Source: Phycisphaerae bacterium
Lineage (GTDB): Bacteria > Planctomycetota > Phycisphaerae > Tepidisphaerales > Tepidisphaeraceae
Direction of reading: 5' to 3'
Assembly: GCA_026004655.1 (NCBI GenBank)
Contig: BPJO01000002.1
Span: 1 to 64,000, forward strand
Length of the DNA stretch: 64,000 bases
Every line of letters starts with the position of its first letter. Position 1 is the first letter of the stretch. A program made the translations under genes and the position numbers. The notes beneath the pieces were generated by a model, which searched no databases, was not told the DNA's origin, and worked only from the letters and a program-made list of their open reading frames with translations. Positions 54,567 through 64,000 of this stretch are shown here, piece after piece.

Positions 54567-56770
54567 CGTTTAAACTCTTTTCGTTTCTGAATGAACCATC
54601 GGAGTGTCATGAAAGAAAGAATGTTATTGGCCGACTCAGTTGTATTCGGGTCTAGTTCTGCGGCCCCATTGTAGAGAGCCTGATTTAAGTGACGAACGTA
54701 ACGAAGGGTGTCCGGGTCCGAGCTAAGACAACCCAGCCATCGCCCCGGTGTCACGAAAGGCGCTCTAGGGCAACCTGCCAGACGTGAACGCAATTCAAGA
54801 ACCCGCCATACATCCTGAACACGATTCCCACGAGCCCAGCACACCCAGGTAGCGATCTGATTCATCAAGTGACGACGTGAAAACCAACCGATCAATAAAA
54901 CTCCGGTACTCCCAGCGACTGTTACCGGATAGGTTGTTATCCCGTCCCGAAGGAACGACCATTGTTCCGCAAACCATTGTCCTACCGACATCGGAAGGTT
55001 CCACATCGGATACCCCGGAGACGGATCCACCGTCATCCATGTTCCGTCTGCAAGTTGTATCTCGATCCAGAAATGAACGTGCTCGGAACCGAGTTCGGCA
55101 AAGCCACTTGTCGGATTAACGTCCCTCTCGGAGGCATATAAACCGCTGACCAATCGGGTCGGATATCCCAAACTTCTCAGGAGAATCACCGCCGCCGAAG
55201 CGATCTGATAATCTGGTCCGCGACGTTTCAGCGTAAGCAATTCCCGGACCGACTCTGACGCCGGTGAAACCGTTTCTTCTTTATCCAGCACGACATGTGC
55301 ACGGAGTCGGTTCAGAACTTTTGTGATTTGATCCCAACCTTTTTGGCGGTCGCGTCCCCACTCTTCAGCAATCCGATGCACTACGTTGTCCACGGGGCCC
55401 GTGTCCAGCATCTGTGGAACCGCGTGTCGAGCAAGCGCGGGAGGAACCTCAAAAACGGTCGAAGGATTTCTCTGACGGCACACGGCTTGAAGTGTCGCTC
55501 CGGCTAGTAGTTGTCGGGTAGAGAGACGTATAAGACCCGAACGAGTAGAAGCAAAGAAATCTCCTCGATTCACGCGTCCCATTCGGAATCGTTCGACCAG
55601 ACCCGGCAGGGGCAGTATGTTGCCACCCAGGTTCCCAACACGGATATCATATTCGGTCGGGTGAGGGTCCAGAGAAAGGGACACGGGTGGATGTAAAAGT
55701 TCCATCCAGTTGTCCGCTGTCCGACGGACAGGCACACTCGGTCGGCCGTGTTCCATTTCTTCCCACTTCGATCCGTCGTAATTGCTGAATACACAGAGCG
55801 GTATATAAACCGGCATCGGTCCCTTAACCCATACTCTCGCTGAGGACGAATGCTCTAGCCTGCTATTTTCGGGTCTGGAAGGGGTCTTTCTTCTGAGTTC
55901 AAAGGTCCTTCCGACGCGAAGATCTTCACGATCTTTCCCGAGGACCACACGAACTTCGGATGGTTTAAGTCCCACCATTTTCTGTGATTCAGACGGTTCG
56001 AGTGGCTGACCATAACTTTCGAGCCATAAATCATACAACCCATCTCGGCCAGACTCCGAGAACGTATTTCCCAGATCGAATCCGATGGAATCACCGGATT
56101 CACTGAGAACTTCGTCGGGACCGTCTCCCTTTCCACGTTTAGCATTCGGCGTACCAGCGGTGTCTCCGCCCGAGGACGGAACCCAAGCCGCGTATCTCAG
56201 GGCTGTGTCTTGCGGTTGAATGAGCCAGTGAATCCAAAGACATGCCCCGGTGATGAGAAGAATGGTGCAGCCGGAATATAGCAGGGTCCACCGACCGTTG
56301 ATCCCGGATGCGGAGGTGATGAGCCACAAGCTTCCGCAAACGCTGAGACTCGTGATCAGGAGCAATCGAAAAGTTCCATCCACCCCCGGCAAAGCAAAGA
56401 CTACGATGATCACACTGATCAATGCGATTTGCTGAAAATTGCCCGACCCGTCGTGATGAACGAACCGAATAAAGGCCAACCCAAGAAGCGAAAGAATAAT
56501 CCACTCCTCCAACACCAGCGTACCGATCAAAGGCCAAGAATCGCGCAACAGCATCGCGTATCCCGATCCTAGCAATGCCCAAACCAGTGTATTTCGAACC
56601 CATGGTCGAGCGGATCGAAGTCTGGGTAGCCCCAACTGGCGGATCAGCAACGTCCCGGCGAGAAAATAAAAGCCCTCGAGCAGCCATGATGTACTGTCCG
56701 TGCCTGCCGATCGCAGCAGTTGCACGGCTGATATCGCGCATAAAAGCAGGATCAAGGTTGCGTACATCAA
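54563..56770 (-). CDS. Membrane protein with transglutaminase-like domain lacking the catalytic Cys
   Basis: A 735-residue TgpA-like protein: several N-terminal membrane helices (residues 1-185), a periplasmic middle, a transglutaminase-core domain (about 480-600), one further helix near 630 and a short helical tail. The core has SAAVILLRSLGYPTRLVSGL and SEHVHFWIEI (His) and TVDPSPGYP (Asp). At the site where active members have a GxC motif the sequence reads RRGPDYQIAS, with no Cys. It is probably structural or binding, or uses different chemistry. Overlaps both neighbours by 4 bases. Confidence 0.8.
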   Translation of the reverse strand: MMYATLILLLCAISAVQLLRSAGTDSTSWLLEGFYFLAGTLLIRQLGLPRLRSARPWVRNTLVWALLGSGYAMLLRDSWPLIGTLVLEEWIILSLLGLAFIRFVHHDGSGNFQQIALISVIIVVFALPGVDGTFRLLLITSLSVCGSLWLITSASGINGRWTLLYSGCTILLITGACLWIHWLIQPQDTALRYAAWVPSSGGDTAGTPNAKRGKGDGPDEVLSESGDSIGFDLGNTFSESGRDGLYDLWLESYGQPLEPSESQKMVGLKPSEVRVVLGKDREDLRVGRTFELRRKTPSRPENSRLEHSSSARVWVKGPMPVYIPLCVFSNYDGSKWEEMEHGRPSVPVRRTADNWMELLHPPVSLSLDPHPTEYDIRVGNLGGNILPLPGLVERFRMGRVNRGDFFASTRSGLIRLSTRQLLAGATLQAVCRQRNPSTVFEVPPALARHAVPQMLDTGPVDNVVHRIAEEWGRDRQKGWDQITKVLNRLRAHVVLDKEETVSPASESVRELLTLKRRGPDYQIASAAVILLRSLGYPTRLVSGLYASERDVNPTSGFAELGSEHVHFWIEIQLADGTWMTVDPSPGYPMWNLPMSVGQWFAEQWSFLRDGITTYPVTVAGSTGVLLIGWFSRRHLMNQIATWVCWARGNRVQDVWRVLELRSRLAGCPRAPFVTPGRWLGCLSSDPDTLRYVRHLNQALYNGAAELDPNTTESANNILSFMTLRWFIQKRKEFKR

Positions 56771-57888
56771 AACCGATCAACTCCTGAAAGATCCACGTCC
56801 ACCAGAAATGGAGTTAAACCTGTGGAAGCAAGCGACTTCCACCCCCGGTGTGTGGTAACTACCAGTCCACCGCTCTGATACATTCTGCTCACGGGCCACT
56901 GCTCGTTGCTTAAGTTTACACCTGCGAGTCGATCGAGCGATTCAATCCGTCCTCGTTCATCCTGGACCCGAATGAACGTGTTTCCTACCCAAAAATCCGT
57001 AATTAATCCTTCACGTAAACTTTCCTCAATGATCCATGCTCCCACGGATAGCGCCTGCTCGAACAGGGATGAATCGACAAACGACGAACTTCGTATATCC
57101 ATCCATACTGTGCGACTTTGCTGTACACCGATCATACAACCGCGAACCATCAGCTTTTCGTACCGGGCTGTCTGCTGCCAGTGGATCGATCGCAGCGAAT
57201 CCCCTTTTTGGTAATCCCGAACGCCACACGGCTCGGCTTGGGAGTGCAAACTCGTCCTGGACTCTCCAACAATTGCCGATCGAGTCGCCTGGGATAGCAG
57301 CACTTGGGGAACGCTTAACGGCTTTGGCCATACGATCAGACGCCCGTGACTTTCAACATTTCGACCTGCCTCGCGAGTTCCGAATGGAAATGTGGTGATC
57401 ATCCTGAAACCGGCAAGGTCCCATATCCCGCGACGAACAGGGAATAGTGATAGCTGAACCCATGAGGTTCCTGGTGCGACCGTTTTCGTGAGAGGTTGTA
57501 TGCTCAAATCGTTCGCGCTCGGATGATCGAACATCACGGCAGGGATGGGCAAAAACCAGCGATTGTTCTGTTCGACGGTCAGAGACACCGGATCGCCCGC
57601 ATGGCATCGAATCAATCTTGTCTTAATTTTGGCCGAAAGAGGCCTGGTCATTACCCAAGGTGAAATCCATCCGATCAGCAAGATCGTCCCGGCTGAACCT
57701 GCTGCGACGTAGGCATGTTCAACGACACTACCCAAAATCACACACAAACCGGCAATTCCAATGACAATCCATGACCGCGCCCATCGACGTTTGAATGCCC
57801 GACCGGGCAAGGATTGCGGGTCCCTTCCGAGGGTGCACTCGTGCGGAGCTGTCCTACCGATCAACCGTGGGAAAAACTCGCTACGCAT
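56767..57888 (-). CDS. DUF58-domain membrane protein
   Basis: A 373-residue protein with two N-terminal membrane helices (about 38-80), a beta domain, and the DUF58 (VWA-like) signature GVRDYQKGDSLRSIHWQQTAR near residue 225. This signature is diagnostic of the family always found with MoxR ATPases. First gene of the leftward DUF58/transglutaminase-like/MoxR operon. Start ATG at 57888; its upstream region also serves the divergent ilvN gene. Confidence 0.9.
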   Translation of the reverse strand: MRSEFFPRLIGRTAPHECTLGRDPQSLPGRAFKRRWARSWIVIGIAGLCVILGSVVEHAYVAAGSAGTILLIGWISPWVMTRPLSAKIKTRLIRCHAGDPVSLTVEQNNRWFLPIPAVMFDHPSANDLSIQPLTKTVAPGTSWVQLSLFPVRRGIWDLAGFRMITTFPFGTREAGRNVESHGRLIVWPKPLSVPQVLLSQATRSAIVGESRTSLHSQAEPCGVRDYQKGDSLRSIHWQQTARYEKLMVRGCMIGVQQSRTVWMDIRSSSFVDSSLFEQALSVGAWIIEESLREGLITDFWVGNTFIRVQDERGRIESLDRLAGVNLSNEQWPVSRMYQSGGLVVTTHRGWKSLASTGLTPFLVDVDLSGVDRF

Positions 57889-58117
57889 ATCCTGTTCGAG
57901 TTCCTATTCCGCCTCGTCCGAAATTGCCTTGTGGGATCATTTTACAAGGGACTGGGATAAGTGCAAAATATATGTACTTGATATCTTGTTGCATTTACAG
58001 CGGAGGGCAATCTCTTTTGGTCAGGATGGGGGGATCAGAGATTTTGCAGGCATCGGCACCGGTCTGTTTGGAGCAAGCGGGAAGATGAGTATACTAATTA
58101 TTTTTCCGGAAGGACTT

Positions 58118-58687
58118 ATGCGATCGGTGATTTCGGCGTTAGTGGTGAACGAGCCAGGTGTTTTGGCAAATGTGGCCGGGATGTTTGCAGCTAGGGGCTT
58201 TAACATCGACTCATTGGTGGTAGGCCGAACCGAGAATCCGGAATTATCCCGGTTGACCGTCGTCTGTGATGCCGACGAAAACACCCTCGAGCAGGTTCGC
58301 AAGCAATTAGCCAAGCTGGTTCCGGTGGTTAAAGTCCGTGATTTTAAGGACACGGCTTATGTCGAGCGTGATTTGGCTTTGATTACCGTTTCGGTTTCAC
58401 CCGAAAAACGGTCCGAAGTGATCGAAATCGTCAATCTGTATCGGGCCAAGGTGATCGACGTGGCCCGGGAATCTCTGATGATCGAGATCACCGGAACCGA
58501 GCAAAAGCTCGAATCCTTGCTGGAACTTCTTAAGCCTTATGGCATCAAGGAGATGGCCCGTACGGGGGTGATTGCTATGGCTCGCGGAATGCAGCCTGCC
58601 AAAGAAGAACCCGCCAAACCTGAAACGTCCAAAAAACGGGTTCGTAGTCTCAGTGGGGCTGCGGGTGTGGCACTTCCGCCATCCTGA
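58118..58687 (+). CDS. ilvN: Acetolactate synthase small (regulatory) subunit
   Basis: Regulatory subunit of acetohydroxyacid synthase, which confers valine feedback inhibition. About 189 residues from the ATG at 58118, preceded by GGAAGGA. The ACT domain has SALVVNEPGVLANVAGMFAAR and GFNIDSLVVGRTE, followed by VRDFKDTAYVERDLALITVS and the C-terminal domain LIEITGTEQKLESLLELLKP. The basic tail (TSKKRVRSLSGA) is extra. A longer in-frame extension upstream is not part of the family. The catalytic subunit ilvB is not in the window. Confidence 0.93.
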   Translation: MRSVISALVVNEPGVLANVAGMFAARGFNIDSLVVGRTENPELSRLTVVCDADENTLEQVRKQLAKLVPVVKVRDFKDTAYVERDLALITVSVSPEKRSEVIEIVNLYRAKVIDVARESLMIEITGTEQKLESLLELLKPYGIKEMARTGVIAMARGMQPAKEEPAKPETSKKRVRSLSGAAGVALPPS

Positions 58688-58773
58688 AATGGGATACAAA
58701 CCGTCTGAAACAAACCCCGTTGGAAACGCGCCTAGCTACGCGAGACCAGTCGTTTTGACAGTATGAAAAGTTA

Positions 58774-58803
58774 GACGCCCGGTCCATGGATGAACCGGGC
58801 GTC
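58774..58803. repeat. Hairpin after ilvN
   Basis: GACGCCCGGT (58774-58783) and ACCGGGCGTC (58794-58803) are perfect inverted copies with a 10-base loop. There is no T run, so it is not a classical terminator. It may end the ilvN message or stabilise its 3 prime end. Confidence 0.45.
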
Positions 58804-58942
58804 AGAGCCTGCGAATCCTTTCGCAACTTCCCTGCACCGGATCGGTCACGACTCCTCCATGACCGGTGATACACTAAGCAGGGGATGCATCACTAAATGA
58901 CCTGTCATACCCACGAGACTTGCGAGCTGCGGGCAATCGTTT

Positions 58943-59807
58943 TTAACTGTTGCGTCGGTCCGAATGATTTAACCATTCCTCCAGAAACGCCGCCAGTCCG
59001 TCTTCGGCGTGAGAACCGATCACTCGGTCGGCTACTTGTTTAATTTCATCTCGCGCGTTTCCCATCGCGATACCCAAATGAGCGTTTTGAATCATGGCCA
59101 GGTCGTTCATGTCGTCCCCCGATCGCAATGATACGGTCGTACGGAATGGCATGATGATCGGCTACTTGTTTCAGACCATGCCATTTATTAACGTGACGAT
59201 CGAACATTTCGATGATTTCTACACCTTCACTGACGACCAGAATACTATGTACGTACGCCTTGTTGCCGAACTCGGATTCGAGGACCTGTTTCAATCGGGC
59301 GGCTCGGGCATAATCGAGCACTGTACTGACCCGAAGGGTGTGCGAATGGTCGATACAGGACAGGTCCGAGTGATTGGATACGATCTGGCTAGATATGTTC
59401 AGCCAACTCCGCAAGGCACCATGAATGTGCCGATCGGTTGAGATTACATAATCCACACCGGTGTAAAACCGGTCCTGAAACACCACTGCAGCGAAACCGA
59501 GACGTTCGATGGCTTGACAGAGGGATCTGGCCAGTTCCGGTTGCATTGCAGATCGGTATATCGTTTGATCGGATCGGGTATCGACCACGATCGCACCGCT
59601 GACCAAAACAGCCAGATCTTGATGTTCTATAATGTCAAAGATCGCCCGAGCTTCGGTGTAATTTCGACCGGTCGCGAAAGCGACTTTGTGCCCGGATTGC
59701 AGGATCGCCTGGACCGCTGCCTTGGTTCTGTCGGAGACCCGACCGACAGGATTCAAAAGTGTACCGTCCAGATCAATTCCAAACAGATAACGCTGGCTAT
59801 CGGTCAC
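58943..59807 (-). CDS. Cof-type HAD phosphatase (one frameshift)
   Basis: About 287 residues. Motif 1 is LFGIDLDGTLLNPVG, motif 2 VAFATGRNYTEAR, motif 3 includes NKWHGLKQVADHH, and motif 4 is GDDMNDLAMIQNAHLGIAMGNA. Motif 4 lies in another frame: the run near 59117-59121 has five G where four give an intact protein, so the break is probably a sequencing insertion. Type IIB cap. Cof-like enzymes act on sugar phosphates or other small phosphoesters; the substrate is unknown. Confidence 0.88.
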
Positions 59808-59905
59808 GTGTATCCTTTCCTATATGTTATCACGCTTGCTTATTCTCACGACTTTCATCCCTGCAATTGACGGGTTATCCACAATCCGTCGTATGGGTGA
59901 TCCGA

Positions 59906-61081
59906 TTAATCCCTAATGCTTGTGTTTTGTTCGGAAATCCACGATCCGATCACCCATAAGGGCACAATTCGACCGAAAAGCATTAAACCACTCAGTACCA
60001 GTAATCCCGGACCGTTGATCGACACCGCGCCGTGGCTATGTCCGACATTGAACACGGAACTGATGACCAAACCGACACCTCGATCCGCCGACAATGCAGG
60101 TTCGACCCGCAAAAGAATCACCAACCCTACCAGCATGACCACCAGTTCTACACCAATCCAAACAATAATTTTTTCTATATATTGCCTTGGCAATGTGTTA
60201 AACCAACTGAGCGGTATTCCCCCCTGGGTCCCTACGGTTCCTAATCCGAATACTATGATTGCAAACACGATCCAGTCCCCGCCTCGTGGAAGCTCAGACA
60301 GATAATTTGACGTGTTGCCCATCCCCACACTACTGAGAACCCATCGACTGAAATCCATCAGACGGTTGCTATGGAGTCCGTCTAAGAGTCCCAGCATCAA
60401 TCCGGTCCCGAGGACATAGACCCATGCCGTCATTCCTAACACACGTAACACATGCTCGCTTATAAACTGACGTTTCCACAAACGGTTCCATAATTCCAGC
60501 CACACGACCGAACCCCAAGCACCGAAAATACCCAGCGGGATCCCACCTCCGAACACCCATCGGGCCGAATCCTCTCCCCCAACTACGATCGTTTCTCCCC
60601 AGCCTCCCAAAGCGGACCAGCCTTTAACGAATCCTTCCCACCATGTTTGCTCAGCGGGGATACTCAACCCACCCACTAATCCCGAAAACACCAGTATCGC
60701 CACACTGGCACAGCCTAGGTCCTTCACGGAATGGCCTAGCCCCAACCACCGCGATAACAAAATGCCCCCTCCCCAGACACTTAAGAAAAAACCCGTTAAA
60801 CCTTGGATGACGAAAATAAACTGCACCCACCCTGCAAACAATTGCGGCCTCGCAAAACCTTGCGAAAACCCCGTCTGAGTCGAAAGGTTGATGGCTGTGA
60901 AAACTCCCCGTTCCCAGGAGACCTGATTCTGTGCACCCAGGACACCCGGAAGAGTGACGACGATCCAACCTATCCCCAAAACTGCCAGCCAAATGCCCAC
61001 CAGACCCCTAACCAACCGTAGATCTCGTCGGTCCTCCTCGCGTACCACATCAGATCCTTGATCAGTCACGGTAGGGATCAC
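59906..61081 (-). CDS. Polytopic membrane protein, possibly TrkH/KtrB-related
   Basis: A 391-residue protein with about nine to ten hydrophobic segments. [18 protein letters not shown] and [12 protein letters not shown] look like the pore-loop segments of TrkH/KtrB potassium channels, and [19 protein letters not shown] like a third, but each is degenerate and only three of four are evident. It might be a diverged ion-translocating subunit. No trkA gene is adjacent. The start overlaps the hisI stop by 4 bases. Confidence 0.4.
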   Translation of the reverse strand: MIPTVTDQGSDVVREEDRRDLRLVRGLVGIWLAVLGIGWIVVTLPGVLGAQNQVSWERGVFTAINLSTQTGFSQGFARPQLFAGWVQFIFVIQGLTGFFLSVWGGGILLSRWLGLGHSVKDLGCASVAILVFSGLVGGLSIPAEQTWWEGFVKGWSALGGWGETIVVGGEDSARWVFGGGIPLGIFGAWGSVVWLELWNRLWKRQFISEHVLRVLGMTAWVYVLGTGLMLGLLDGLHSNRLMDFSRWVLSSVGMGNTSNYLSELPRGGDWIVFAIIVFGLGTVGTQGGIPLSWFNTLPRQYIEKIIVWIGVELVVMLVGLVILLRVEPALSADRGVGLVISSVFNVGHSHGAVSINGPGLLVLSGLMLFGRIVPLWVIGSWISEQNTSIRD

Positions 61082-61485
61082 TTGTTACGATAAACCGTCT
61101 CAGGATCAAACACTTTTTTACCCACAATTTTCCAGTCCGATGAATCAGACGCGTACTCGCGATAAAAACAACTTTCATACCCGTCGTGGCAGGCAGCCCC
61201 CTTCTGCTCGACCGTAAACAACAGAACATCCCGATCACAATCCGTACGAACCGATTTCACTTTTTGCGTGTGTCCGGAAGATTCCCCCTTCAGCCAAAGC
61301 TTATTTCTCGAACGAGACCAGTAATGGCAGAATCCCGTTTCCAGGGTTTTTTCGATGCTCAGACGGTTCATATAGGCAAACATCAACACCTGGCCTGTCG
61401 TGTGATCCTGGATAATTGCAGGAATTAGACCGTTGGAATCAAACTTGAGGCTGTCCAGTTGAACATTCATCCCGTCTGTTTTCAT
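61078..61485 (-). CDS. hisI: Phosphoribosyl-AMP cyclohydrolase
   Basis: Third step of histidine synthesis. About 135 residues from the ATG at 61485 (61470 and 61518 are alternatives). Diagnostic segments: [39 protein letters not shown], and [23 protein letters not shown], with the zinc and magnesium ligands Asp/Cys/His. Monofunctional, without the HisE domain. It is translationally coupled to the membrane protein downstream. Confidence 0.95.
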   Translation of the reverse strand: MKTDGMNVQLDSLKFDSNGLIPAIIQDHTTGQVLMFAYMNRLSIEKTLETGFCHYWSRSRNKLWLKGESSGHTQKVKSVRTDCDRDVLLFTVEQKGAACHDGYESCFYREYASDSSDWKIVGKKVFDPETVYRNK

Positions 61486-61537
61486 CTTCTTCGAAGGTTT
61501 GTCAATAACCCAATCCACGTGATATACTTTTCCACAC

Positions 61538-61611
61538 GTTTCCGTAGCTCAATTGGATAGAGCGTCGGCCTCCGGAGCCGAAGGTTGCAGGTTCGAGCCC
61601 TGCCGGAAACG
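61538..61611 (+). tRNA. tRNA-Arg (anticodon CCG)
   Basis: A 74-base cloverleaf: acceptor GTTTCCG pairs with CGGAAAC, D arm AGCTCAATTGGATAGAGC, anticodon stem TCGGC/GCCGA with loop CTCCGGA (anticodon CCG), and T arm TGCAGGTTCGAGCCCTGC. The discriminator is G and no CCA is encoded. A T run follows immediately. Confidence 0.96.
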
Positions 61612-61701
61612 TTTTTTTCCACCATTTTGTTCCCTCGATCAGACTGTCGGTGAGTCGTCTTCCCTCATATAGCGGCTTTTTTTTGCGACGGATATTCGAT
61701 T

Positions 61702-62367
61702 TTACAATGTCACTGGTCGTCGTTGCAGCCGATAGACCACACACAGGGACAAGTACGAAAAACCCAGTAAAACAAACGACGTTTGATGAGCGGCTGCGTA
61801 ATTTAACGACTGCACGTCGTCATAAATCACAATCGAAATGGTTCGAGTCACTCCCGGAATACTTCCCCCCACCATCAGTACCACACCAAATTCTCCGATC
61901 GTATGTGCAAAACTCAGGACCATCCCGGCCAAAATTCCCCGGCTCGCCAAAGGCAAAATCACACAACAAAAGGTCCTGAACCATCCTGCCCCGAGGTTCT
62001 TTGAAGCTTCTACCAGACGAACATCGACACTCTCGAAAGCAGCGACAAACGGCCGCACGGCAAACGGAAAATTAAAGATCACTGAACCAAGTAAAATCCC
62101 CGCAAAAGAAAAGGGTAACGAGCTACCGGTCAACGTTTCATAACCGCGACCGACGGGGCTGTACGGACCCGTGAACCAGAGGACATAAAAACCGATCACC
62201 GTTGGTGGCAGAAGAATCGGCAAAGCCACGACTGCTTCAACCAGGAAACGACCCCACCATCGTGTAGTAGCCAACCAATACGCAAAAGGAACACCAATTA
62301 ACAGCAGGATAACCGTCGTGCAAAACGCCAGACGAAACGTCAACCATAGTGCTTGGTAGTCCATCAA
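61702..62367 (-). CDS. modB: Molybdate ABC transporter permease
   Basis: A 221-residue membrane permease with about five helices. The cytoplasmic loop signature ASKNLGAGWFRTFCCVILPLA (EAA-type) and LSFAHTIGEFGVVLMVGGSI mark the ModB/CysT family. It works with ModA and an ATPase. Start at 62367 is 5 bases after the modA stop, so they are co-transcribed. The ATPase modC is not downstream: the next features are tRNA-Arg and hisI. Confidence 0.92.
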   Translation of the reverse strand: MMDYQALWLTFRLAFCTTVILLLIGVPFAYWLATTRWWGRFLVEAVVALPILLPPTVIGFYVLWFTGPYSPVGRGYETLTGSSLPFSFAGILLGSVIFNFPFAVRPFVAAFESVDVRLVEASKNLGAGWFRTFCCVILPLASRGILAGMVLSFAHTIGEFGVVLMVGGSIPGVTRTISIVIYDDVQSLNYAAAHQTSFVLLGFSYLSLCVVYRLQRRPVTL

Positions 62368-62372
62368 TCTCT

Positions 62373-63222
62373 CTAGTTATGACCCGGCATACCAAACCCG
62401 TAGTTTATCAAAATCTCCCGTCCCTTCGGACCGATCATGAATTGTCGAAATATTTGGGCGGCGTCAAAATCCCGTGCAGACTTTAAGATCACTCCCCCCT
62501 GACGGATAGGGGGGTATGACTCCTCCGGAACAGGCCAAAAGTGCCCCTTTTCCCGCAAACCAGGCGACATCGCCAACGACAGCGCAACAATCCCGATCTG
62601 GGCGTTGCCCGATTCCACAAACACAGTTGCCTGGGCGATATTTTCACCATACACGAACCGGTCCTTGACCCGATCATAAATCCCTGCGGACTTTAATGCC
62701 GCTTCTGCAGCACGTCCGTACGGCGCGTGCTTCGGATTCGCGATCGCGATCCGGGTCGTTTGGGGATCCACCAACGCATCCATTCCATCAGAATGACTGC
62801 GAAGAGGAGAATCGTTTCTGACCCATACCACAATCCGCCCCAGCGCGTATTCGAACAACGTCTCTGGAAAACCCTGACCCGTTTCGACCAGACGACGCGG
62901 GTATTCCATGTCTGCGGATAAAAACAAGTCATACGGAGCCTGGTTTTGGAGTTGCGAATAAAAACTCCCTGATGAACCATATGTGACTGACACTTGTATG
63001 TCAGGGGTGATCGAGGCTGAACCGTTCTTTCAGGTGTTCCATTGCAAACTTCAGGTCCGCTGCTACAGCGATGCGGACCTGTTTCTTTGCCGTTTCGGTA
63101 GAAGTTGCCGGGGTGGTCGTTGGTGTCTTGGTGCGATCACAGCACGTGTTTCCGAACCCAACTGTTCCTATCCAACCCACGACCAGAAAATAAGCTATGA
63201 TTGTCTTATAATGATGACTCAT
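62373..63222 (-). CDS. modA: Molybdate-binding protein (one frameshift)
   Basis: About 282 residues. Signal segment (residues 8-28) with a possible lipobox (VGFGNTCCD), a Thr-rich linker, then the binding domain: VRIAVAADLKFAMEHLKERF, VTYGSSGSFYSQLQNQAPYD, LFLSADMEYPRRLVE, and IANPKHAPYGRAAEAALKSAG. The Ser residues of ASADLK/GSSG-type motifs that coordinate molybdate or tungstate are present in modified form. One extra C near 63010 (HPDIQV region) splits the frame. Partner of the adjacent permease. Confidence 0.88.
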
Positions 63223-63292
63223 GGACCAAGATTTACTGTTGCGGATACTGAACGCCGATGCTTGATTTTAGACGGTACACTCGACTTTACTA

Positions 63293-64000
63293 ATGATCTG
63301 GCGATTGGTAGACATTTTTTCATCTCGGTTGTCGGTCCGCGAGTCTGAAGCACGACGAGAGCGTATTCGTCAGCAAATCCTTGGCACGTCCCGGTCGATT
63401 CAGATACCCAATTTTGTTTATTTCAATGATCAGGATTTATGGACTTTATATCAGCACTACGACCGTCTGTTTTTTGATCAGCAACTAAGCAACGCGGTTG
63501 CAGACCAAGGGGGAGAACGCGTTGGAGTTGAGGTACAGTGGTCGACTTCGTTCCAGCGGGGGAGTGACGCGACGAATCTGTTATCCGAACAGACCCCGAT
63601 TTCGATTCGTGATCGAGATTTCACGAAATATTCTTCTGCAAAACTTCTGCATCCCGGGTAAAACCGCAACCGTCACGGGACGGGTCTGTGAAGATCGTTT
63701 GGACGCTCTGATGCGGATCATGGAACATGAATTGCTGCACTTGGCGGAATATCTCGCATTTGGTCAAAGTCGATGTTCGGCCTCTCGGTTCCAATCGGCT
63801 GCTTATGCGTTGTTCGGTCACACCGCCCATCAGCATGCCATGACCACCCGACGCTCGCGTGTTTTGGCAAATACCCCGTTTCGTCCAGGACATCGGGTGC
63901 GTTTCACACTGAACAATCAGACATTTCAGGGCATGATCAACCGCATCCACACCCGCGCCACTGTCTTGGTCGAATCGTCTCAGGGTCAACCCTATACCGA
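63293..64000 (+). CDS. SprT-like zinc metalloprotease, 3 prime end outside window (one frameshift)
   Basis: The N-terminal part has LWTLYQHYDRLFFDQQL, typical of the start of SprT/Spartan-like domains. One extra base near 63485-63495 shifts the frame, after which YSGRLRSSGGVTRRI, FRFVIEISRNILLQNF and MEHELLHLAEYL follow. HELLH is the zinc site. Further on, YALFGHTAHQHAM supplies another His, and the rest is basic. SprT-like proteases cleave DNA-protein crosslinks. The stop lies beyond base 64000. Divergent from modA. Confidence 0.75.

Noticed and set aside
57900..58088. Possible ilv leader peptide before ilvN
   Set aside because: A short frame exists, but there is no run of Val, Leu or Ile codons and no terminator/antiterminator pair.
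58650..58874. 74-codon opposite-strand frame after ilvN
   Set aside because: Overlaps the ilvN end and the hairpin; Arg/Ser-rich composition, no start signal.
1..64000. CRISPR array, insertion sequence or prophage
   Set aside because: No regularly spaced direct repeats, transposase, integrase or phage structural genes were seen.

Overview
The window looks like chromosome from a Planctomycetota bacterium, most likely a Phycisphaerae-type member. The reasons are an amylase-like exoenzyme carrying both a dockerin-like repeat and a PEP-CTERM tail, two small protein families at 1.9-2.8 kb that I associate with planctomycetes, a large FliD, sigma-54, a heavy-metal TolC/multicopper oxidase cassette, and many lipoproteins without close functional relatives. 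G+C is moderate (about 50 percent). Genes are tightly packed with many 4-base start/stop overlaps. I see no insertion sequence, prophage, CRISPR array or rRNA.

Layout. 0.2-5.1 kb (+): cold-shock protein, response regulator, cyclodeaminase-like protein, two small conserved proteins, a lipoprotein and an RDD membrane protein. Most of these are broken by single-base indels, nearly all of them insertions in short homopolymers, which looks like low-quality consensus rather than true gene decay. 5.1-11.0 kb (-): YdjY-like protein, O-methyltransferase, very large FliD and a small FliD-linked protein. 11.3-14.7 kb (+): 3D-domain protein, serine-hydrolase-like protein, RpoN preceded by a candidate sigma-54 promoter. 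14.8-21.4 kb: GH35 beta-galactosidase-like enzyme, sorbosone-dehydrogenase-like lipoprotein, LipA, sugar isomerase-like TIM barrel, lipoprotein. 21.7-25.1 kb (+): Ffh, RecX, a promoter + structured RNA + terminator unit, then DAHP synthase.

25.2-32.3 kb is the most unusual region. An IclR regulator and a MaoC hydratase diverge from a six-gene operon: Gfo/Idh dehydrogenase, a solute-binding-fold protein with no signal peptide, an amidohydrolase-family lactonase, a CaiB/BaiF CoA-transferase, a DapA-family aldolase and a tandem-domain bacterial-microcompartment shell protein (BMC-T). The genes are translationally coupled. The aldolase carries an extra C-terminal amphipathic helix after a proline-rich linker, which resembles a microcompartment encapsulation peptide. 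No pentameric BMC vertex protein and no classical aldehyde-dehydrogenase core is present. I read this as a candidate catabolic module built around one BMC-T tile; its substrate is unknown.

32.5-37.5 kb (+): F-type ATP synthase genes I-like/B/E/F/H/A, closed by a strong terminator with no gamma, beta or epsilon genes after it. 37.6-42.5 kb (-): PDZ-like protein, STAS protein, then a copper/heavy-metal cassette (multicopper oxidase, TolC lipoprotein, metal-binding lipoprotein, Cys/His-rich secreted protein). 42.6-53.3 kb: IleS, PurN, EF-P with an Asn at the modification tip, lipoprotein, CPBP membrane protein, PNPOx-like protein, GH13 exoenzyme under a LacI-type operator, PurC. 53.5-57.9 kb: tRNA-Val(GAC) and a DUF58/transglutaminase-like/MoxR operon whose transglutaminase-like protein lacks the expected Cys. 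58.1-64 kb: IlvN, HAD phosphatase, TrkH-like membrane protein, HisI, tRNA-Arg(CCG), ModB, ModA and a SprT-like metalloprotease running off the end.
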